Part shown: one piece after another, positions 8,949-17,233 of the stretch
How the letters are laid out: each line of letters opens with the position of its first letter
Position numbering within the stretch: position 1 is the first letter of the stretch
Source of the DNA: Anaerolineales bacterium
Lineage (GTDB): Bacteria > Chloroflexota > Anaerolineae > Anaerolineales > Villigracilaceae
Reading direction: 5' to 3'
Assembly (NCBI GenBank): GCA_016789305.1
Contig: JAEURJ010000001.1
Coordinates: 1-53,825, forward strand
DNA length: 53,825 bases
The notes under the pieces: model-generated
What the model saw: only the letters and a program-made list of their open reading frames with translations
What the model was told of the DNA's origin: nothing
Database searches by the model: none
Translations under genes and position numbers: made by a program

Positions 8949-10179
8949 CTTCAACTCCTGCTAAATATTTCTGATACAAATCCACAAGGTGGGGAAGTGG
9001 TTCCTTGTAAAATTCGTCGGGGCTGACATGCAGTTTTGCGTATTCAGGGATCGGCTGGACCTGAGGCTTGGTCTTTGCAAAATCCTGGATCACTTTGGCG
9101 TGCGGCTTCAATGTGCCGTCGGGGCGCACCAATCCAAAGAATCGTTCATGTACGGCATTCTGACATGGCGGGCGGTTCCACAGCTCGGGGATGTAATCTG
9201 CATAGCACCAAAGCATGGCACCGGTTGCACCGCTGTGCTGCAATTTCGGGATGGTGAGGCGTAAAAATTCCGCGAAATCTTCTTCGCTTGCCATGAATTG
9301 TTCGCGTTCGCGGCCATTGGTTTCGGTCCATTTCATCGTGTAGGTCGCTTCGCCGGGCAAGGCTGTGCATCCGCCAAATTCCTCCATCAGAACTGGTTTG
9401 CCGCCAAGTGCAGCAGTCAATGCACAAGTGAAGGGGACAAAATCCGGGTCGAGTGGCTGGCGCGCCCAGGGTGTGTACATGGGATAAGAGTGCATGACCG
9501 CAACATCTGTATTTGCATATACCTTGTCGATGCGCAGGCCGTTATCGCGGTGCAGGCCATCGCCATGCAGACCGATGGTCACTGGATGTTTCGGGTCAAT
9601 GGATTTGATCAACCCGACCATTTCCTTTACCCATGCGGCACCTTCATCGGATGAATTGGGCCAGGCGAAGAGGTCGGGTTCATTGCCAAGGTTCCACATC
9701 CAAATCGCAGGGTGATCTTTCAGTGAGGTCACAACTGTCTTCAACAACAAACGGCTTGCGCTCAAAGCCACTTCATCGTGGAACATGTTGCGATAGCCTT
9801 GATCTACTTTCTTCCCTTCACTGACTACATCGCGTAGCCAATGAGAGTGTGCGGCAGGCGGAAGGTCTCCACCCAATAACCAGCGTGGACTCCAATTGGG
9901 TCCGCTCATGTGGCCGGTGAAGAAGGTGACATCCAGCCCAAGTCCATGCTCGGCTGCAATATCAGCCACTTTGCCGAGGTTTGCGATAGCGTTTTTATCC
10001 ACTGAGGCGGGATCGGGTTGAAAATCATCCCAAAGGAGGAAGAGACGAACCACGTTCAGCCCGATCTCTTTGATGATTGAGAATTCTTCGCGTACTTCAC
10101 CGGCATCGAAATCACTCCACCAATACATGGCTTTGCGGCGCGGCCAGTAATTCACTCCAAGTGTAAAAGGTTGACTCAT
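8941..10179 (-). CDS. GH5-like (clan GH-A) glycoside hydrolase
   Basis: This is a retaining glycosidase of 412 residues with a (beta/alpha)8 barrel and no signal peptide, so it is probably intracellular. The acid/base glutamate is E167 in WNLGNEPD and the nucleophile is E267 in LMEEFGG. Further barrel motifs are LGVNYWPRR at the start and VVRLFLLWDDF at strand 2. It resembles bacterial endo-beta-mannanase or glucosidase-like members of GH5 and relatives, but the exact family and substrate cannot be fixed by eye. GGAGAT stands five bases before the ATG. It lies between the GH18 gene and the deacetylase gene in the same operon. Confidence 0.85.
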   Translation of the reverse strand: MSQPFTLGVNYWPRRKAMYWWSDFDAGEVREEFSIIKEIGLNVVRLFLLWDDFQPDPASVDKNAIANLGKVADIAAEHGLGLDVTFFTGHMSGPNWSPRWLLGGDLPPAAHSHWLRDVVSEGKKVDQGYRNMFHDEVALSASRLLLKTVVTSLKDHPAIWMWNLGNEPDLFAWPNSSDEGAAWVKEMVGLIKSIDPKHPVTIGLHGDGLHRDNGLRIDKVYANTDVAVMHSYPMYTPWARQPLDPDFVPFTCALTAALGGKPVLMEEFGGCTALPGEATYTMKWTETNGREREQFMASEEDFAEFLRLTIPKLQHSGATGAMLWCYADYIPELWNRPPCQNAVHERFFGLVRPDGTLKPHAKVIQDFAKTKPQVQPIPEYAKLHVSPDEFYKEPLPHLVDLYQKYLAGVEGA

Positions 10180-10196
10180 AGTATCTCCAGTTGATT

Positions 10197-11153
10197 TTAT
10201 GGATGAGCTGTTTGATAAATTGTATTGACCAGCGAATATTCGCCTTGCGCGTCATGGTCCAATGCCCAGAACATAATGCCGCCTGCCTGCTGCATTGCGA
10301 TCTCGGTTTTTGTTCTTACTGCGGGAATTCCATTGTAGTTTTCAGTGGAACCCAAATAATCAAATGAATTCAATGCTGCTGCAGCGGGGTCTTCTTTGAC
10401 GAGATTGGCGAAGGTCACTTCACTGGGGCGCGAGTAAAACGGCACGCCGATGTTGATCTTTTCCTTTGGCACGCCGCGTTCCGCCCAATAGTTCAGGCCC
10501 AATTCAAATTCTTTCAAGCTCCCGTGAATTTCACCATCGTAGGTCATTACATTCACATAATCCACGATATTGAAAACTTCGTTTGGGATGCCAAGACCGG
10601 TTTCATCGCCGTACGAGATGGTGGCGGTGCTGATCAATTTATCCGGCAGGGCTGCGCGCAATTCCTGCATCAGAGCAAGAAAGTTTTGTGAGGATTCGCC
10701 CGGGTCGGGATATTCCCAATCAATATCCACGCCGTCAAGCTGATATTGATCAACCACATCCACCAGATTTTTGACGAAGGCTATGCGTGACTCTGGGTGG
10801 GCCGCCATTTCTTCAAATTGCGCATCCCAACCCCAGCCGCCAACCGCGATGCTCACTTGAACGTTTTGCCCGTGCGCGCTTTCGACGATATTTTTCAACT
10901 TCCAGGCATTGTTGAGCGGGGCAAAGGTCCCATCTGAATTTGGGATGAGAAAGGAATAGTTGATGTGAGTTAATTGCTTGTAGGGAATTAATTCCGGGAT
11001 GATCGCGTCGGTGGCGTACGCCAAAATACGAAAAGAGTTCTTCTCAGAGGTTGGGGAGGCAACAGCAGATGGAGTGGGTGATTGCATAGGCTTGCAGGAT
11101 GTCCATGAAAGGGCAAACAGGCATAAGGTCAGAACCGAAGCGATGTGTTTCAT
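10197..11153 (-). CDS. GH18 chitinase-like lipoprotein
   Basis: GH18 enzymes cut chitin or chitooligosaccharides by substrate-assisted catalysis. Residues 1-20 are a lipoprotein signal ending in WTSC (C20), so the enzyme should be anchored on the outside of the cell membrane. The catalytic motif DGVDIDWE is at 140-147 with E147 as proton donor. SIAVGGWG (101-108) is the conserved strand-3 motif, and MTYD and MFWALD follow. At 318 residues it is a single catalytic domain without a carbohydrate-binding module. The ATG shares its A with the kinase stop (TAATG) and has no clear Shine-Dalgarno, suggesting translational coupling. It is the only clearly secreted enzyme inside the main operon and would feed the ABC importer. 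Confidence 0.9.
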   Translation of the reverse strand: MKHIASVLTLCLFALSWTSCKPMQSPTPSAVASPTSEKNSFRILAYATDAIIPELIPYKQLTHINYSFLIPNSDGTFAPLNNAWKLKNIVESAHGQNVQVSIAVGGWGWDAQFEEMAAHPESRIAFVKNLVDVVDQYQLDGVDIDWEYPDPGESSQNFLALMQELRAALPDKLISTATISYGDETGLGIPNEVFNIVDYVNVMTYDGEIHGSLKEFELGLNYWAERGVPKEKINIGVPFYSRPSEVTFANLVKEDPAAAALNSFDYLGSTENYNGIPAVRTKTEIAMQQAGGIMFWALDHDAQGEYSLVNTIYQTAHP

Positions 11154-12118
11154 TAAGCCAGAACCGTTTTGATGCTGTCGCGCTGTTCATTGGAGAGCAC
11201 GAGTCCGCTTGCTTCCATTCCCAACAATACCGCACCCAGCACAGGGCGTACTTCGGCCGGGATGAGCTTTGCTTTGGGGGCAAGTGCATGAACGGTTTCA
11301 CGCATGGGCTTGATCAGGATCTCGCCGCTTTTGAACATGGAGCCGATCAAAGCGATCTCGAATACAATGTCCTCAAAATCAAGTTGACGAATGACTGCCT
11401 TTGCCATTTCGCCGAGCTCCGCGCCAGCCCAGCGGACGAGGTCGTTTGCAACTGGGTCGCCTTGTTCGGCGATACGAAACACAAGTGGGGCTGCTTCGGC
11501 GCCGATCTCATAATAATTTGCAGTGTAGCCTTGTATCAGATCTTCCAGGCTTTTTGCACCCACCATCTCGATAAAGGCTGGAGCGAGGGCAGTGGAGGGC
11601 AGGCGTTTTGTCCATGAGTAGCCGATGATCTGCATGGCGCGATGGATCAATTCACTTCCACCGGCGCCTTCGCCCATGGTGATGCCGTATCCGGTGACGC
11701 GTCCTTCACGTTTGTGTTCGCGATCCCATCCGCGGCAGTTGCAGCCAGTGCCGGAAACAACTGCAACTCCCCAGCCTTCGCTGGTTCCGGCAAGCAATCC
11801 AAGCACCACATCGTTGACCATTTTGAACGGCGCACGCACTCCGATGTTGGAGATCACTTCCTTCATTTTTGATTCTTCGGAATGCCAGTCAAAACCGGCA
11901 ATGCCAAAGCCCGCGCCATCAATTTGCCCAATCTGAATTTGAGCCTTGGAGAGCGCTTCGTGGAGCGCTTGATTAACGGATTTTTCCATGCCATCAAAAC
12001 CGACGGTTTCATGGTTGCCGGGGCCACCCTGACCATCCCCAATGAAATTTCCGTTTTCATCACAGATCAATGCCGCAGTTTTGGTCGCACCGATATCAAT
12101 CCCTAGATAGTAAGCCAT
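11153..12118 (-). CDS. BadF/BadG-type sugar kinase, N-acetylglucosamine-kinase-like
   Basis: This is a 321-residue member of the ASKHA fold. The N-terminal phosphate-binding loop is GIDIGATKTAALICD and a second glycine motif is SGTGCNCRG at about 121-129. The BadF/BcrA ATPase family includes eukaryotic and bacterial N-acetylglucosamine kinases. Phosphorylation of GlcNAc or glucosamine released by the neighbouring GH18, GH4 and deacetylase genes is the most economical role, but other amino or neutral sugars are possible. AAGAGAG precedes the ATG. A small hairpin separates it from the upstream GH4 gene, and it overlaps the GH18 gene by one base. Confidence 0.85.
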   Translation of the reverse strand: MAYYLGIDIGATKTAALICDENGNFIGDGQGGPGNHETVGFDGMEKSVNQALHEALSKAQIQIGQIDGAGFGIAGFDWHSEESKMKEVISNIGVRAPFKMVNDVVLGLLAGTSEGWGVAVVSGTGCNCRGWDREHKREGRVTGYGITMGEGAGGSELIHRAMQIIGYSWTKRLPSTALAPAFIEMVGAKSLEDLIQGYTANYYEIGAEAAPLVFRIAEQGDPVANDLVRWAGAELGEMAKAVIRQLDFEDIVFEIALIGSMFKSGEILIKPMRETVHALAPKAKLIPAEVRPVLGAVLLGMEASGLVLSNEQRDSIKTVLA

Positions 12119-12148
12119 TGACTCTCTTGTATTTTTTGGATTTTATAA

Positions 12149-12172
12149 AGAGACGCCCCGAAAGGCGCCTCT
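12149..12172 (-). terminator. Intra-operon hairpin between GH4 and kinase genes
   Basis: Nine-base arms at 12149-12157 and 12164-12172 pair with a single G-U and leave a six-base loop. On the minus strand the stem starts five bases after the GH4 stop and is followed by an AT-rich tract (TTTATAAAAT) without a clean U-run. It may be a partial terminator or mRNA-stabilising stem. Confidence 0.5.
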
Positions 12173-12176
12173 GTTG

Positions 12177-13475
12177 TTACTTGAAAAACTGTGGAAGATG
12201 TTCGCGGTGTGTTTCAAGCATGTCATCGAGTACTTTTTGCACCTTGTCGGCTTTGGGACCGATGGGGTGAACCAGCAATGCCTGATAGGCCGCGTTTCGA
12301 TCCCCATGGACTGCCGCTTCCACGGTCAGCAATTCATACGCTTTGACGGCAGAGATGAGTCCAAAACAGGAGGGCGGCAGTGGATCGGCAGAGATTGGTG
12401 TAATGCCGCTCTTTTTTACGGTGGAGGGCATTTCCAACACCCATTCAGCGGGCCATTCTTTTACCGCTCCGCCATTTTTGATGTTAACTACATGTGTTTC
12501 ACCCAGGTCGTTGTAATGGGCGTTGAGAAGTTGTGTGGCAACTGTCGAGTAGTAGGCACCGCCACGTTTCATTAAATCCGCGGGCGGTTCGTTCAGATTC
12601 GGATCCGCATAATCGCGCAGCAAATCCTTTTCCACTTCAATCACTTCCTCTGCACGGGAAGGCGGCCATTTTTCCTGCTCTTTTAATTTCTTGTCGGTGT
12701 GATAGAAATATTGCAAATAATAATTTGGCATCATTTGCAGTACTTCGATCGTGCGCGGATCCCATTCGGGATGATCGCTCTTTTTTAATTCATCGATGTA
12801 ACCCTGAATCACCTGCGGCCAAACATCTTCCCCGTCTATTGTGAAACCGCGATGCCAGGAGAGATGATTTAAACCAAGTGTTTTCAGATCTGCCCGGTCC
12901 GCTTCGATTTTCTTCCCTGTTGCCTGCTCCAGACCCTTAAGGATGGTCATCTTCGCGTTGAGCGGGACGTTGCAAACGCCGACCGAAGGGGTGTCTTTTG
13001 CGTATTTGCTTAAAGCCTGGGTAACCAATCCCGCCGGGTTGGTAAAGTTCACCAACATGGCGCCGGGCTTGGCGAGTTCCTGCATATCTTTTGCGATCTT
13101 AAGGATCACGGGAATGGTGCGAAGCGCCTTGCCCATTCCGCCCACACCGGTGGTTTCCTGGCCGATCAATCCGTGACGGAGACCAAGGTATTCATCACGC
13201 TTGCGGGCCTCCATGTGACCGACACGTAATTGGGTTGTGACGTAGTCCGCATCTTTGACTGCTTCACGCTGATTCGTCGTCAGAATGACTTTGAAGGGGG
13301 AGCCTTTGGCTTCCACCATGCGTTTCGCAAATCCGCCGACAATATCGAGTCTTTCTTTGTCAATATCCATCAACCACAATTCGTTGACCGGGAATTTTTC
13401 CAGCCTTGCGAGAAAGCCGTTGATGAGTTCAGGCGTATAAGTGGAACCTCCACCGATAACCGCAACTTTGAGCAT
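12177..13475 (-). CDS. Glycoside hydrolase family 4 (6-phospho-beta-glucosidase type)
   Basis: GH4 enzymes use NAD+ and a divalent metal to cleave glycosides by an oxidation-elimination route. The Rossmann motif is VIGGGSTYTPEL (6-17), NFTNPAG lies at 143-149, and the metal ligands are C168 in GVCNVP and H204 in NHLSWH. The sequence resembles the 6-phospho-beta-glucosidase branch (LicH, ChbF) rather than the alpha-galactosidase branch. No PTS is encoded nearby to supply a 6-phosphorylated substrate, so the enzyme may act after the kinase or on an unphosphorylated sugar. The length of 432 residues is normal. AAGGAATATTT precedes the ATG. Confidence 0.9.
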   Translation of the reverse strand: MLKVAVIGGGSTYTPELINGFLARLEKFPVNELWLMDIDKERLDIVGGFAKRMVEAKGSPFKVILTTNQREAVKDADYVTTQLRVGHMEARKRDEYLGLRHGLIGQETTGVGGMGKALRTIPVILKIAKDMQELAKPGAMLVNFTNPAGLVTQALSKYAKDTPSVGVCNVPLNAKMTILKGLEQATGKKIEADRADLKTLGLNHLSWHRGFTIDGEDVWPQVIQGYIDELKKSDHPEWDPRTIEVLQMMPNYYLQYFYHTDKKLKEQEKWPPSRAEEVIEVEKDLLRDYADPNLNEPPADLMKRGGAYYSTVATQLLNAHYNDLGETHVVNIKNGGAVKEWPAEWVLEMPSTVKKSGITPISADPLPPSCFGLISAVKAYELLTVEAAVHGDRNAAYQALLVHPIGPKADKVQKVLDDMLETHREHLPQFFK

Positions 13476-13514
13476 AAATATTCCTTGATTCGAAGATAGC
13501 TATTCTATGTAATG

Positions 13515-14573
13515 TTATTTCTCAACACCGGTGACGACGATACCTTGTATAAAGAAGCGTTGCGCTACAAAGAAAAGTATGACCGGCAGGAGAACAGCCA
13601 TAAGCGCGCCAGCCTGGATCAACTGCGGCTGCTGACCATAAATGCCGTTGAATGTTGAAAGAGCGTAAGAAATAGGCCATTTGTCTTTTGCGCCGGAAAG
13701 GTAGATGACCGGCCCAAAGTAATCATTCCACGCAAATACGATATGGAAGACGACCACAGCAATAATCACTGGATAGGATTGCGGAATGATCAGAGACCAA
13801 AGAATGCGGAACGGTCCGGCTCCATCCATCATGGCCGATTCATCGAGTTCGCGGGGCAGGGTCATGAAGTACTGGCGGAACAAAAATACGTTATAGGCAT
13901 TTGCGAAGAAGTGGGGGACGATGAGCGGGAACCAGGTACCAACAAGCCCGAGTCTTTGCCAGAAAGAGTAGGTTGGGATGATCGTGACCGCAGCCGGCAG
14001 GAACAAGGTGGCGATCAAAACGATAAACAAAACATCACGACCCGGGAAGCGGAAACGGGCAAATCCGTAAGCCACTAAAATACAGGAAATAACCGTGCCG
14101 ATCATGCTTACCACGGCATAAAAGAGGGTGTTGCCCACTTTTTGAATATAGTCAATGGTGTTCCACACCTCTGTATAGTTTTCCCAGGTAGGCGAGAGAG
14201 TCCAAGGCCTTTCCAGGGCACGCCAGGACACCTGGCAGGTAAACTCGCCTTTTGCTGGGTCCTTTGGATCCACAAAGGTACTTTCCTGTCGCCCCTTGGC
14301 GACCAAGGCTAGTGATTTTGTCGCAGTGCTGTTTGGATCAAACCCGGCGCACTTTCCTACTGATACGGTAAACACATCAACCTGTTTCCCGTTATATTCA
14401 AATTTTGGTGTTGCCGCAGGCCAAATGGGAGCGCCCACCACGGAAATCTGTTCACGAGTCTTAAGGGAGGTGAAGACCATGAATGCAAAAGGGGAAAGAT
14501 ATACCCCCAAGATTGCGAGGACGATGAAGGTTATGGTGAATGTGCTGATGCCACTGCGTAGGTTCTTATTCAT
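13515..14573 (-). CDS. CUT1 ABC sugar importer permease, MalG type
   Basis: This is the second membrane subunit of the sugar importer, 352 residues. The first membrane segment is near residues 10-32. A long extracytoplasmic insert of about 100 residues follows (about 45-135, with three cysteines) before the five-segment core. The EAA loop that contacts the ATPase reads ELDESAMMDGAGPFRILW. The open frame extends upstream to 14894, but the ATG at 14573 is preceded by AAGGAGAT and begins MNKNLRSG, which fits the family. It lies 11 bases after the MalF-type gene. No cognate ATPase gene is nearby, so a shared MsmK/MalK-type ATPase elsewhere is expected. Confidence 0.92.
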   Translation of the reverse strand: MNKNLRSGISTFTITFIVLAILGVYLSPFAFMVFTSLKTREQISVVGAPIWPAATPKFEYNGKQVDVFTVSVGKCAGFDPNSTATKSLALVAKGRQESTFVDPKDPAKGEFTCQVSWRALERPWTLSPTWENYTEVWNTIDYIQKVGNTLFYAVVSMIGTVISCILVAYGFARFRFPGRDVLFIVLIATLFLPAAVTIIPTYSFWQRLGLVGTWFPLIVPHFFANAYNVFLFRQYFMTLPRELDESAMMDGAGPFRILWSLIIPQSYPVIIAVVVFHIVFAWNDYFGPVIYLSGAKDKWPISYALSTFNGIYGQQPQLIQAGALMAVLLPVILFFVAQRFFIQGIVVTGVEK

Positions 14574-14584
14574 GACATCTCCTT

Positions 14585-15598
14585 TTATGAGCGGGCTTCG
14601 CCTGCGTAATATACCCAATACTTGGCCGTGGAGAATAAGACCACCGTGACAAGCAGGATGACGAGGAAGAGGAACCAGGCGAGCGTGGAGCCGTAGGCCA
14701 TATCCTGAAATGTAAAGAAGGTTTTGTACAGATACAGATTGTAGAACAATGTTGCACCGCCGGGCCTTCCGGTTCCGTTGTTGACGACCAGGGGCACGAG
14801 GAAATACTGGAACAGGCCGACGATATTCAGGATCAGGTTGTAGAAAATCACGGGAGAGATCATGGGGAACGTGATATTCCAGAAGATGGACCACGGATTT
14901 GCACCATCGACTTTGGCTGCATCATATAACTCTGTGGGGACACCTTGCAAACCGGCCAACATGATCAACATGGCATTACCCACCCCCCAAATGCCCATGA
15001 TCACATAGGTTGGGTAGACCCAGTTAACATCGTTTGCCCATTGTGGAAGGCTTTCGTTGGGAACCCCTGCATATTCCAAAAAGCGATTGATCCATCCGCT
15101 TTCCGGGTTGAGCATTCCACCCCATAAGAAGACACTGGCTACAAATGGAACAACGAACGGCATGTAAAACAAAGATCGAAAAATAAATTGACCTCTTAGA
15201 TTTTTGTTGTTCATTAACAAAGCCAGCAGGAGGGGGGCAAAGATCCCGACCGGCAGGGAGAAAAGCGCAAATTTAATTGTAATCAATAAGGAACTTGGGG
15301 TTTTGCTTTCAAACCATTTAGCGGGATTAATACCAGCTTGAGGGTCCTTCAATAATTGGACATAATTATCGAATCCCACAAATTTGGGCGTGCTGAAAAT
15401 TCCGTCGGTGATTTTCAAATCGAGGAAACTAAATATCAGTGTCGCGATCATCGGCAGGAATGTGAACGCCAGGAACCCGAATATCCATGGTGAGATGAAA
15501 AGGAAACCAGCTTTCATCTCGCGGCGGGCGATCGAAGACATTTTGCGGATCGAACCGAGGGAAGGCAATTTTGGGAGATTGGATAATTCCTCAAGCAT
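14585..15598 (-). CDS. CUT1 ABC sugar importer permease, MalF type
   Basis: This is the first membrane subunit of the importer, 337 residues with about six membrane segments. The first is at about residues 30-55 (FISPWIFGFLAFTFLP), a typical start for this family. The EAA loop reads ELYDAAKVDGANPWSIFW. GGAG stands before the ATG at 15598. It follows the binding-protein gene across an 80-base gap that holds a strong hairpin, and it precedes the MalG-type gene by 11 bases. Together they form the channel for oligosaccharide uptake. Confidence 0.92.
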   Translation of the reverse strand: MLEELSNLPKLPSLGSIRKMSSIARREMKAGFLFISPWIFGFLAFTFLPMIATLIFSFLDLKITDGIFSTPKFVGFDNYVQLLKDPQAGINPAKWFESKTPSSLLITIKFALFSLPVGIFAPLLLALLMNNKNLRGQFIFRSLFYMPFVVPFVASVFLWGGMLNPESGWINRFLEYAGVPNESLPQWANDVNWVYPTYVIMGIWGVGNAMLIMLAGLQGVPTELYDAAKVDGANPWSIFWNITFPMISPVIFYNLILNIVGLFQYFLVPLVVNNGTGRPGGATLFYNLYLYKTFFTFQDMAYGSTLAWFLFLVILLVTVVLFSTAKYWVYYAGEARS

Positions 15599-15628
15599 AA
15601 GGTACTCCTTATTCGAATTGATATTAAG

Positions 15629-15660
15629 TTGGTCGGGTCAACCAAGGCTGACCCGACCAA
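15629..15660 (-). terminator. Strong hairpin between binding-protein and permease genes
   Basis: Perfect 12-base arms (15629-15640 and 15649-15660) enclose an eight-base loop in the gap between the binding-protein stop and the permease start. No U-run follows on the minus strand. Such stems usually protect the 3' end of the binding-protein mRNA or attenuate transcription, so that the binding protein is made in excess over the permeases. Confidence 0.65.
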
Positions 15661-15678
15661 TCATACTGCAAATTGCTT

Positions 15679-17130
15679 TTATTCGTTATAGAGCGCGTTC
15701 AGGTCATCTACCAATTTCTGGTATTCGGCATCAAAGTCCAAACCTTCGGTGTTGTTCATCAGATCGAAGAACGTGGCGAAGCGGGCATTGGCCTTGATGG
15801 AATTCGGCTGATATTGCTCGGAGCTTGGGGTGTCAGGATAAGCGAGACCCTGAATGAACACGTTCCAGCTTTCGTCGGTTACGAACGGATAGTCCTTGGA
15901 CTTGGTCTCAAAGAAGGCATCGGTCTTGTCCGCGATAGCAGGCATGGCGCCGTAGACGGGGAGAAGTTTGTCGCCACCAGTGGTGATCAGGTAAAGCAGA
16001 ACTTCGGTAGCTTCCTTGGGGTGAGCGGATCCCTTCAAAATACGGAAGGTGTCTGCGTCCACGCGGCCATGAACTACGCCATCGGAACCCATGGGTTGAA
16101 TACCAAGTTGGAATTCGAGACCAGCTTTGACCATATCGGCCAAACAGCAGGTGTACCAGGTCTGGGTCAAACCCATGGCGGCTTTGCCGGCATTGAAGAC
16201 GTTTCCATTACCGAATTCAGGAGCGGCAGAGAGCGGGCCGCTGGCGATGAAGGGTTCTGCACCGTACATGCCATCGTAGTACCACTTAAAGCCTTCCTTC
16301 CAACTGTCCGGAATGGTGGATTCGAAGGAGCCTTTTTCAGTGCCGGAGTAGATCTTGGAGGCACCGCCGTAGAAAGTACCTACAGAGAGGACGGACTGCC
16401 ATTGGGGTGAATAACCGACCTGTACGATCTGAGTGCGGTCAAAGCCTTCTTCAGTGGAGTTCAAGCCGTTCACGTCAACGGTGAGAAGTTTTGCAACTTC
16501 GGTAACGGTTTCCCAAGTCCAATCCACTTCGGAACCATCGGGCATAACATACTTTTCGCCGTAGGTTTGGGGAGGATAGTTCAAACCAGCTTCGTCAAAC
16601 ATATCCGGGCGGAAGTAAATGGCGCCTGGGAACACGGCGAAGGGCAGACCCACCTGGCCTTCTTCGGTTTGATAGAACTTAACCAAAGCGGGGTCGAAGA
16701 TGGAGGTGTCGAAACCAAGTTCTTCGATGTATGGGCCGATGTCGAGCCATTGACCGTAGAAGTCATTGGAACCACCCCAACCGACTGGGCCAACGATGTC
16801 GGGGCCAGCGCCGGAGGCGATCTGAGTGGAGAGGGTGTCACGAGCGCTGTCATACGGGACAACTTCGATAACGAGTTCGATTCTGTCCTGGGAAGCGTTG
16901 AAGTCGGCAACAACTTCTTCCTGAGCGGTCTGCTGTTCAGGATTGGTACCTGTGCCGAGACCTACGAACCAGCGGATCTGAACCTTGTCGCCGGAAGCGG
17001 GGGCATCTGTAGCGGCAGGAGCGTCAGTGGCGCCAGCGGGTGCTTCGGTGGCGGCAGCGCCACCACAAGCAACGAGGATCATCGAAGCGATGACCATCAA
17101 ACCGAGCAATGTAGCTAAATGCTTTTTCAT
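15679..17130 (-). CDS. Extracellular solute-binding lipoprotein of a sugar ABC importer
   Basis: This 483-residue family 1 binding protein captures the sugar outside the cell and delivers it to the permeases. A lipoprotein signal ends in LVAC (C22). A linker rich in Ala, Pro and Thr follows, and the mature domain opens with VQIRWFVGLG. The C-terminal lobe includes GRVDADTFRILKGSAHPKEA. The start at 17130 is chosen because GAGGAG lies 11 bases upstream and the lipoprotein signal begins there; an in-frame TTG at 17172 would add a non-signal tail. The ligand cannot be read from the sequence; the neighbours suggest a beta-linked oligosaccharide or chitooligosaccharide. Confidence 0.93.
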   Translation of the reverse strand: MKKHLATLLGLMVIASMILVACGGAAATEAPAGATDAPAATDAPASGDKVQIRWFVGLGTGTNPEQQTAQEEVVADFNASQDRIELVIEVVPYDSARDTLSTQIASGAGPDIVGPVGWGGSNDFYGQWLDIGPYIEELGFDTSIFDPALVKFYQTEEGQVGLPFAVFPGAIYFRPDMFDEAGLNYPPQTYGEKYVMPDGSEVDWTWETVTEVAKLLTVDVNGLNSTEEGFDRTQIVQVGYSPQWQSVLSVGTFYGGASKIYSGTEKGSFESTIPDSWKEGFKWYYDGMYGAEPFIASGPLSAAPEFGNGNVFNAGKAAMGLTQTWYTCCLADMVKAGLEFQLGIQPMGSDGVVHGRVDADTFRILKGSAHPKEATEVLLYLITTGGDKLLPVYGAMPAIADKTDAFFETKSKDYPFVTDESWNVFIQGLAYPDTPSSEQYQPNSIKANARFATFFDLMNNTEGLDFDAEYQKLVDDLNALYNE

Positions 17131-17233
17131 GATCTTATTTTTCTCCTCATTTAAATATGAAATTACAGACAAGATGAAAAACCCTTGAAATACTACGTGC
17201 CGCTTTCACCTCCTTCATCACAATTGAACTGCG

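Noticed and set aside
13515..14894. 459-residue version of the MalG-type permease
   Set aside because: The extra N-terminal part overlaps the MalF-type gene, is not membrane-like, and a perfect Shine-Dalgarno marks the ATG at 14573.
15673..16410. 245-codon plus-strand frame opposite the binding-protein gene
   Set aside because: The minus-strand gene is complete and conserved; the antisense product has no recognisable features.
17131..17233. Small 20-codon leader peptide (GTG start near AAGGAGG) before the binding-protein gene
   Set aside because: The Shine-Dalgarno touches the GTG, leaving no spacing, and nothing else supports it.
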